Assembly: GCA_913052435.1 (NCBI GenBank)
Contig: CAJXDV010000023.1
Span: 1 to 12,104, forward strand
DNA: 12,104 nt
Direction: 5' to 3'
From: an uncultured Pelagibacteraceae bacterium
Lineage (GTDB): Bacteria; Pseudomonadota; Alphaproteobacteria; Pelagibacterales; Pelagibacteraceae
Position numbers and translations under genes: made by a program. The notes under the pieces were generated by a model. It saw nothing but the letters and a program-made list of their open reading frames with translations, had not been told where the DNA came from and made no database searches. Positions 7,475 through 12,104 of this stretch are shown in pieces (within the stretch, counting starts at the first letter, position 1; each line of letters begins with the position of its first letter).

Positions 7475-8494
7475 TCATGCTTCGTTTATGCGAGTCCATG
7501 CGCTACGTTTGGCGACGAAATCAGTTGTCTGGTTATTTTCTTGGCTTTCTTCAAGTACAACTTTAAGACGATCGCTAATTTTTGCTAGATAATTTTCTAA
7601 AAAATTTTCAGTCCCATTAATTTCACATGCTATTGCAATTACACCGCCTGAATTCACCAGAAAATCAGGTGAATATATTATATTATTCTTCATTAACCAT
7701 TCTCCGGTTGCTAGACTATCAAGTTGATTATTTGCTGCACCAACTATTGCTTTACATTTGAGATAGCCCTTATTTGATGAATTTATTGCTCCACCCATGG
7801 CGCAAGGTGAAATTATATCACATTCTGTTTTGAATAAATCATCAGGTTTTGTTTCTATAAATTTAATTTCTTTTTTTAATTCCTTAATTAACTCTGAATT
7901 AATGCTTGATGCTGTCACTTTAGCTCCAGCTTTAACAAGCATTTTGGCTAATTTACTACCAACTTTTCCTATTCCACTAATTGCTAAATGAATGTTTTGT
8001 ACTCTGACGTTATTATATAGAAAATCACACGTACATTGAATTGCGTTAAATATGCCTCTTGCTGTTGGGGCTGAAGTTTCTACGTTTATACCATAAACAT
8101 ACTTTGTCTCTTTAGAACATTCTATTAAATCTTCTTTAAACGTATTAACATCTCCTGCTGTGAGATATTTACCTTGTAAATATTCAACTGCTTCTGCATA
8201 ACTTCGATAAAGTTCTGGTGTTTTTTTTATGCCATTAAGATTAAGGGTTGCTTTTCCACCTCCAAAATTAATTCCACAAATGCTATTTTTAAGAGTCATC
8301 GCCTCAGAAAGATTTAAAGCATCAGTTTTTTGTTCATCAAAACTATTGTATGACCATGTTCGAACACCTCCCAAAGCAGGTCCAAGTTTAGTATTATGTA
8401 TTGAGATAATACAATCTAACTGGGTAGTTTCGTTAGTTGCGTGAATAACTCTCTCATAACCTTTAATTGGAATTTCTTTTATTTTCAAAGACAT
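7475..8494 (-). CDS. Glu/Leu/Phe/Val-type amino acid dehydrogenase (likely branched-chain)
   Basis: An NAD-dependent oxidative deaminase that interconverts an L-amino acid and its 2-oxo acid plus ammonia. The start is taken at ATG 8494-8492 (339 residues). An in-frame TTG at 8500 would add two residues but is less likely. The catalytic domain shows LGPALGGVR (37-45), AMTLKNS with substrate-carboxylate Lys69, INFGGGKA with catalytic Lys81 (75-82), and TAGDVNT with Asp115 (112-118). The Rossmann domain has SGIGKVG (173-179), SPCAMGGAIN (229-238), GAANNQL (252-258) and SPDFLVNSGG (275-284). The length of about 340-360 and the spacing fit the leucine/valine/phenylalanine dehydrogenase branch rather than the longer glutamate dehydrogenases. 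Exact substrate is not resolved. It lies 23 bases after the SDR gene and 54 before the transglycosylase start. Confidence 0.92.
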   Translation of the reverse strand: MSLKIKEIPIKGYERVIHATNETTQLDCIISIHNTKLGPALGGVRTWSYNSFDEQKTDALNLSEAMTLKNSICGINFGGGKATLNLNGIKKTPELYRSYAEAVEYLQGKYLTAGDVNTFKEDLIECSKETKYVYGINVETSAPTARGIFNAIQCTCDFLYNNVRVQNIHLAISGIGKVGSKLAKMLVKAGAKVTASSINSELIKELKKEIKFIETKPDDLFKTECDIISPCAMGGAINSSNKGYLKCKAIVGAANNQLDSLATGEWLMKNNIIYSPDFLVNSGGVIAIACEINGTENFLENYLAKISDRLKVVLEESQENNQTTDFVAKRSAWTRINEA

Positions 8495-8517
8495 AGTCAA
8501 TAATTCTATGAAAAAAA

Positions 8518-9456
8518 TTAATAATTATTAATAATATTTTCTTTGGTATGTGTGAATACTTTTATTAATTCGTTAATACCAACTTCAATTTTAATTTTTG
8601 CTCTAAAACCTTTTTTTTCTATTTTTTTATTACTTACAAAATAATCTCTTTGGTCAGGATCTTTCTTATTTTTTATTATTTTAATTTTTAAATATTTTAA
8701 TCTATTCTTAATTTTTTTTGCCAGCATTAATTTGCTTAGATTTGCAGATGATAATCCCAGATTATATATGTTCGATTTGAGTTTATTAAAATTTTTTACT
8801 GAATAAACGATAGCATCCACAACATCTTTGACGTGTATAAAATTCCTTCTAAAATGAGGCTCGTAAAGTTTTAGTTCTTTTTTATTGATTGAATTATAAA
8901 CAAAATTATTAACCAGAAGATCAGTTCTCATTCTATACGAATTTCCAAAAACAGTAGCTAATCTAAAACATATAACATTTTTAGATTCCATAACCATTTT
9001 TTCAGCTTCAACTTTTGTAATACCGTACAAGGATATAGGTTTTAAAGGTGAATTTTCATCACAAAATTTATCCTTTTTCCCGATGCCATAACCTGAATTG
9101 GAAGTTAAAAAAATTATTTTATTCTTTTTTCTTGTATTTTTCATTAAAAACTTTATCGAATCTAGATTTACAGAGACGGCTTCTTTTTTATTTTTTTTAC
9201 ATAAAGGGGCCCCAACCAAAGCTGCTAACGGAATTATAAATTCGTTTTTCTTTATTTCTTTTTTAATTAAATTTTTATTTCTAACGTCATCAACTATTAA
9301 TTTGAAATTTTTATTAAAGCAAAGATGATTTAGAGATGTTGATGAATATTTTAATAAATCTATTACAGTAACTTTGTAACCAAGTTGGACTAATTTTGAA
9401 ACTAACATTGATCCTATATATCCCGCTCCCCCAGTAACCAAAACTTTTTTTTTCAT
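8518..9456 (-). CDS. NAD-dependent nucleotide-sugar epimerase/reductase (extended SDR)
   Basis: The 312-residue protein is an extended short-chain dehydrogenase of the sugar-nucleotide type. It has the dinucleotide-binding TGGAGYIGS (8-16), an acidic residue at the end of strand 2 (D33) favouring NAD, the active-site strand TSNSGYG (118-124), the YGITK catalytic pair (Y144, K148), RLATVFG (165-171) and the substrate-side RRNFIHVKDVVDAI (203-216). A later DPDQRDYFVSN (266-276) resembles the region that holds the sugar nucleotide in GalE-like enzymes. The 118-124 motif lacks the Asp-Glu pair of 4,6-dehydratases (TxDEVYG), so it is more likely an epimerase or 4-ketoreductase. It starts 2 bases after the PLP-enzyme gene and follows the kinase gene, so all three probably act on one deoxy-sugar product. 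The exact substrate is unknown. Confidence 0.9.
   Translation of the reverse strand: MKKKVLVTGGAGYIGSMLVSKLVQLGYKVTVIDLLKYSSTSLNHLCFNKNFKLIVDDVRNKNLIKKEIKKNEFIIPLAALVGAPLCKKNKKEAVSVNLDSIKFLMKNTRKKNKIIFLTSNSGYGIGKKDKFCDENSPLKPISLYGITKVEAEKMVMESKNVICFRLATVFGNSYRMRTDLLVNNFVYNSINKKELKLYEPHFRRNFIHVKDVVDAIVYSVKNFNKLKSNIYNLGLSSANLSKLMLAKKIKNRLKYLKIKIIKNKKDPDQRDYFVSNKKIEKKGFRAKIKIEVGINELIKVFTHTKENIINNY
8528..8556 (-). promoter_or_regulatory. Candidate internal promoter for the amino acid dehydrogenase
   Basis: On the minus strand TTCACA (8556-8551) and TATTAA (8533-8528) are 17 bases apart, matching the sigma70 boxes at 5 of 6 and 4 of 6 positions. The predicted transcript start would be about 27 bases ahead of the ATG at 8494. 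The boxes lie inside the last codons of the SDR gene. A+T-rich background makes this weak, but it would let the dehydrogenase be expressed apart from the sugar cassette. Confidence 0.3.
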
Positions 9457-9458
9457 AA

Positions 9459-10631
9459 CTATATTCGATTTAAAATATTACAAATTTTTTTTATTTTACT
9501 TTTAGACAAAGATGGATAATTTCCTATGTAATAACCAAAAAAATGAATGTGTTCAACCTCGGTAAAAGTTTTTAAATTTATTTTCTTAGCAATTTCTTTT
9601 AAATAAGGCTGTCTCAATTGATTTCCACCACCAGCACTACCTCTTCTAAACTCAATTTTATTTTTTGTGAGATTTTTTTCAAAATAATTTCTGAGTTTTA
9701 AACTTTTTGTTTTTAAAATAACAGGAAAAGCATAATTACAACTACCCTCAAGATCAAAATCAGTTCTGTATTTGGTGTTGTCAAGTAACTTTAAAAAAAG
9801 CCTAAAATTTTCTTTTCTTTTATTATTATTTCTGTCCAATGACCTGAGTTGACTCAAACCAATAGCAGCACCTATTTCATTATTTCTGAAATTATAACCG
9901 GGGTAAAGAAAAATAAATTTTGGTGAAAGGTAAGGATATTTTTTTGCAATTTTTTTTTCAAATAATAGATTATTTGATTCTCTTATCATACCGTGAGATC
10001 TCAGCATTTTTAGCATTTCATAAATATTCTTATCATTTGTACATATCATGCCGCCTTCAATAGTCGTCATATGATGTGCGTAGTAAAAAGAAAAATTAGA
10101 TATCTTTCCAAAAGTTCCTAATTTTTTTTTTTTAAATGTTGCGCCATGAGATTCGCTAACATCTTCTATTAGAGTAACATTTCTTTTTTTCAGAAAAGAA
10201 ATTAATTTTGTCGTCAATCCATTAAAACCTTGTGCGTGTGTTATAAAAACAGCCAAAGTATTCTTATTAACTTTTTTAATTATTTCATCCGTCGACATAC
10301 ATAAATTTCTAGGATTTATATCTACAAAAACAGGTTTAAAATTATTTTGAATTACTGAATTTATATCAGAAATCCACGTTAAGGCAGGTAAAATTACTTC
10401 CCCTTTTCCGTATAAAATTTTTAAAGCGGCCATTGTCAAAAAATTCGCTGAAGAACCTGAATTTACAAATACACTATATTTAATCCCAAGCCATCTAGAC
10501 CATTTTTTTTCAAACATCTTAACGTATTTTGATTGAGTTAATATTTCATTTTTTATTTTAAGCATTTTTATTGCCGCACCCATGTCAGTGTTAGTAAAAT
10601 TATTGTGCATTAGTGGATGATAAAATTTCAT
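9459..10631 (-). CDS. DegT-fold PLP enzyme with His in place of the catalytic Lys: predicted sugar 3-dehydrase (ColD/RfbH type)
   Basis: This 390-residue fold-type I PLP protein belongs to the DegT/DnrJ/EryC1/StrS family: NSGSSANFLTMAAL (57-70) binds the PLP phosphate, and LIEDVSESHGA (154-164) carries the pyridine-nitrogen Asp157. The region that normally holds the Schiff-base Lys reads SFYYAHHMTTIEGG (181-194). His186 sits where, for example, ArnB has Lys in SFHAIKNITCAEGG. His here is the known mark of ColD and RfbH/E1, which use PLP or PMP to remove the C3 hydroxyl of a 4-keto-6-deoxy sugar nucleotide. The C-terminal GGGNQLRQPYLKE (334-346) and FFGYYIGNYP (364-373) also recall that branch. 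So it is probably not a plain aminotransferase. The substrate, and whether a ferredoxin or glutamate serves as co-substrate, are not known. The gene contains a 12-A coding run (10122-10133). Confidence 0.87.
   Translation of the reverse strand: MKFYHPLMHNNFTNTDMGAAIKMLKIKNEILTQSKYVKMFEKKWSRWLGIKYSVFVNSGSSANFLTMAALKILYGKGEVILPALTWISDINSVIQNNFKPVFVDINPRNLCMSTDEIIKKVNKNTLAVFITHAQGFNGLTTKLISFLKKRNVTLIEDVSESHGATFKKKKLGTFGKISNFSFYYAHHMTTIEGGMICTNDKNIYEMLKMLRSHGMIRESNNLLFEKKIAKKYPYLSPKFIFLYPGYNFRNNEIGAAIGLSQLRSLDRNNNKRKENFRLFLKLLDNTKYRTDFDLEGSCNYAFPVILKTKSLKLRNYFEKNLTKNKIEFRRGSAGGGNQLRQPYLKEIAKKINLKTFTEVEHIHFFGYYIGNYPSLSKSKIKKICNILNRI
10122..10133 (-). repeat. Homopolymer tract: 12 consecutive A (coding strand) in the PLP-enzyme gene
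   Basis: Twelve T on the plus strand read as four AAA Lys codons (residues 167-170) just after the ESHGATF motif. It is the longest single-base run I found in a coding region here. Such runs are prone to replication or polymerase slippage. The frame is open as given. Confidence 0.9.
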
Positions 10632-10657
10632 ATGGATAATAATCGATAATTGATAAA

Positions 10658-11650
10658 TTATTCTTTGTTTTTGGGTGTAAACAAAATTTTGCTTCCTTCT
10701 GATGAGAATTTAAAAGGTATAGTTATTAATTTTTTGAAAAATTTAATAAAACTTTTTTGTTTAAAATAAGGAACATAAAGTAATAAAAAACCACCACCTC
10801 CAGCTCCAAGCAATTTACCTCCCAAAGCACCTTTTTTAACAGCATTGTTATAAATATCATCTATATAATAGTTGCTAACAGAGGAACTAAGACTCTTTTT
10901 CAACAACCAAGATTCATGTAATAGTTTGGCAAAATCGTTTAAATTTCCTTGTTTCAATAATTTTTCACTTTCAGTTGTTAAATTGATTATATTTAAAATA
11001 TCGGCCTTTTTAGATCCATTTAATTTTTTTGTATAAGATTTGGCAATGGTATGAGCGGTTCGAGTGACACCGGTATAAATCAGTAATAAATTTTTATTTA
11101 ATTTCTCAAGTATTTTTTTTTTAATATTAATTGGATTAACAGAAAATCCGCCTCCTATGTTAAAAGCAATCTTATTAAATCCGCCATAACAGACGGCTAT
11201 TTGATCTTGTGATCCCACAGCCTCTTTTAATATTTTTTGTTCGAAGTGTATACTTTTTTGAGCCAATGTCTTTTTCCCAATAATTTTTCCTTGAAAATTA
11301 TTTAATAAATTCATCAATCCAACCACAAAAACAGAACTCGATCCCATTCCACTTCTTGAAGGCAAATCTCCATCATAATGAATTTCTAAACCATTTTTAA
11401 TTTTAAAATGTTTTAACATTTCTCTAACAACATTGTGTTTTATATGGTTGATTTTTTTAACCTGTTCTAGTTGGGACCACACGATACGATATTTGTGTTT
11501 AAAAAATGGTGGCAAATTTCTACAAGAAATATAAATATATTTATCAATTGTGGTTGATAAAATTAAACCTCCGTTTTTTACATACCATTCTGGGTAATCC
11601 GAACCGCCGCCCATAAATGATATTCTGTATGGTGTCTTTGAAATTATCAT
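10658..11650 (-). CDS. GHMP-superfamily sugar kinase (D-glycero-D-manno-heptose 7-phosphate kinase-like)
   Basis: The 330-residue protein has the three GHMP motifs. The N-terminal TPYRISFMGGGSDYPEWY (6-23) is a heptose-kinase-like opening. The ATP-binding DLPSRSGMGSSS is at 95-106, and GALGGKLLGAGGGGFLLLY at 274-292. Members of this group (HddA and relatives) phosphorylate the C1 hydroxyl of heptose 7-phosphate on the way to GDP-heptose, although many relatives remain uncharacterised. It is the first gene of the minus-strand run, 26 bases before the PLP enzyme, and so opens the sugar cassette. No isomerase (GmhA), phosphatase (GmhB) or nucleotidyltransferase (HddC) is in the window. The start ATG 11650-11648 is the only sensible one, with no Shine-Dalgarno sequence. 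Kinase call firm; heptose substrate probable but unproven. Confidence 0.88.
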   Translation of the reverse strand: MIISKTPYRISFMGGGSDYPEWYVKNGGLILSTTIDKYIYISCRNLPPFFKHKYRIVWSQLEQVKKINHIKHNVVREMLKHFKIKNGLEIHYDGDLPSRSGMGSSSVFVVGLMNLLNNFQGKIIGKKTLAQKSIHFEQKILKEAVGSQDQIAVCYGGFNKIAFNIGGGFSVNPINIKKKILEKLNKNLLLIYTGVTRTAHTIAKSYTKKLNGSKKADILNIINLTTESEKLLKQGNLNDFAKLLHESWLLKKSLSSSVSNYYIDDIYNNAVKKGALGGKLLGAGGGGFLLLYVPYFKQKSFIKFFKKLITIPFKFSSEGSKILFTPKNKE

Positions 11651-11768
11651 ATATGTATTATCTAAGTTATAACTTTAATTTCGATAAAATTAAATGTATC
11701 AACCAATATAGATAAAAGTTGTATTTATAAATATAAAAATATATTAAGGTCACCTAGAGCTAGACTTT
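11651..11768. other. Divergent intergenic region between GHMP kinase and tRNA-Ser
   Basis: At 118 bases this is the longest gene-free stretch of the window and the only place where two genes diverge. It must hold start signals for the tRNA (plus) and presumably for the sugar cassette (minus). On the minus strand I see TTGATA but no well-placed -10 box with it, so the cassette promoter is not identified. No hairpin terminator, operator-like inverted repeat or riboswitch was recognised. Confidence 0.5.
11719..11747 (+). promoter_or_regulatory. Weak candidate sigma70-type promoter for tRNA-Ser
   Basis: A TTGTAT box (11719-11724) and a TATTAA box (11742-11747) are separated by exactly 17 bases and lie 21 bases ahead of the mature tRNA 5' end. 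They match the consensus at 3 of 6 and 4 of 6 positions. The region is very A+T-rich, so chance matches are common and this is only a candidate. Confidence 0.3.
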
Positions 11769-11858
11769 GGAAGGGTGGCTGAGCGGTTGAAAGCACTGGT
11801 CTTGAAAACCAGCAATGGGGCAACTCATTCGTGGGTTCGAATCCCACCCCTTCCGCCA
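11769..11858 (+). tRNA. tRNA-Ser (anticodon UGA), CCA encoded
   Basis: The 90-base cloverleaf is read by hand. The seven-base-pair acceptor stem is GGAAGGG (11769-11775) with CCCTTCC, discriminator G at 11855 and encoded CCA (11856-11858). The anticodon stem is CTGGT/ACCAG and its loop is CTTGAAA, putting the anticodon TGA at 11803-11805, which reads UCA and related Ser codons. A long variable arm folds as AATGGG/CTCATT with a GCAA tetraloop, the class II mark of Ser tRNA. The T arm is GTGGG-TTCGAAT-CCCAC. It is the only plus-strand gene in the window and runs toward sdhE. Confidence 0.97.
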
Positions 11859-11886
11859 ATTTATATACCAATTTAACTTACTCACC

Positions 11887-12104
11887 CTATAATTTAAAAT
11901 TTTTAAGCATTTTAGAAACCTTGTTGTTTGGAATTATTTCACTGTTTTCTTTGTCATAATACCAACGATATAAAATTTCATCATCTACAAACAATAACTG
12001 TTCAAGATTCAAGAGATCATCGTTATTAAATCTATCAATATATTCTTTAACAAAATTTCCAAGCAGTATATCCATTTCTTTAGTCCCTCTATGTGTAGAT
12101 CTGT
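11887..12104 (-). CDS. sdhE: Succinate dehydrogenase assembly factor SdhE (5' end outside window)
   Basis: SdhE (Sdh5/YgfY, DUF339) promotes covalent attachment of FAD to the succinate dehydrogenase flavoprotein SdhA. Reading the frame past its first internal Met to the right edge adds RSTHRGTKE before MDILLGNF, giving the family hallmark RSxxRGxxEMDxLLG with the conserved RGxxE. The next part, Y-I-x-x-F, then DDLLNLEQLLFVDDEILYRW, matches the helical remainder of the fold. About 71 residues are visible; the family is about 80-95 long, so only the start is missing. An ATG at 12075 is internal and not the true start. The gene is convergent with tRNA-Ser, with a 28-base gap and no clear terminator between them. 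Confidence 0.93.
   Translation of the reverse strand, partial: RSTHRGTKEMDILLGNFVKEYIDRFNNDDLLNLEQLLFVDDEILYRWYYDKENSEIIPNNKVSKMLKNFKL

Noticed and set aside
8517-8532. Perfect 16-base palindrome ATTAATAATTATTAAT at the end of the SDR gene
   Set aside because: It is made only of A and T and is explained by the Ile-Ile-Asn-Asn-Tyr-stop codons. No G+C stem or T-run makes it a terminator, and it is too simple to claim as an operator.
11651-11768. sigma70 promoter for the sugar cassette on the minus strand built on TTGATA
   Set aside because: The base spacing of 16-18 from TTGATA does not lead to a credible -10 box, so no specific promoter is claimed.
8518-11858. Classic tRNA-integrated genomic island
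   Set aside because: No integrase gene, no repeat of the tRNA 3' end and no composition change visible by eye; the cassette sits on the tRNA's 5' side.
12073-12075. ATG at 12075 as the sdhE start
   Set aside because: The frame continues upstream with the conserved RSTHRGTKE segment, so this Met is the internal Met of the RGxxEMD motif and the true start is outside the window.

Overview
The window is very A+T-rich (about 70% by eye, not computed) and densely coded. Its proteins are rich in Lys, Asn, Ile and Phe. TGA serves as a stop, so the code is standard. Gene families, gene order and composition fit a streamlined alphaproteobacterium, most likely a SAR11/Pelagibacterales-type marine lineage. 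That placement is an inference from composition and gene order, not from a search. Every protein gene lies on the minus strand; only a tRNA-Ser is on the plus strand.

Reading in the direction of transcription (right to left): at the right edge is the 3' part of sdhE (SdhA flavinylation factor, 11887-12104, 5' end outside the window). Next to it, convergent, is tRNA-Ser(UGA) at 11769-11858. A 118-base intergenic region (11651-11768) separates the tRNA from a three-gene sugar cassette: a GHMP kinase of the heptose-7-phosphate kinase type, a DegT-fold PLP enzyme carrying His where aminotransferases have the Schiff-base Lys (the ColD/RfbH-type sugar 3-dehydrase signature), and an extended-SDR sugar epimerase/reductase. 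These probably make a deoxy sugar for a surface glycan.

A Leu/Val/Phe/Glu-type amino acid dehydrogenase follows. Then comes a tightly packed housekeeping run, with neighbours overlapping or 2 bases apart: MltB-type lytic transglycosylase, RlpA-like SPOR lipoprotein, PBP5-type D,D-carboxypeptidase, thymidylate kinase, DNA polymerase III delta', methionyl-tRNA synthetase, TatD-type nuclease, and a PhnP-like metallo-beta-lactamase-fold hydrolase cut by the left edge (1-541). This run joins peptidoglycan remodelling to nucleotide, replication and translation functions. The tmk-holB-metG-tatD-MBL order is a familiar alphaproteobacterial arrangement.

Gaps between genes from the kinase to the MBL gene are all 54 bases or less, so the twelve genes could be one long transcript or a few overlapping ones. 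I saw no convincing rho-independent terminator, riboswitch, CRISPR array, insertion sequence, phage gene or attachment repeat, and no gene-free stretch over 300 bases. Shine-Dalgarno sequences are scarce. The most interesting items are the His-type PLP enzyme in its cassette, an RlpA-like protein that has lost both conserved Asp positions, and a 12-A tract inside the PLP enzyme gene. I found no clearly novel multi-gene defence or mobile system.
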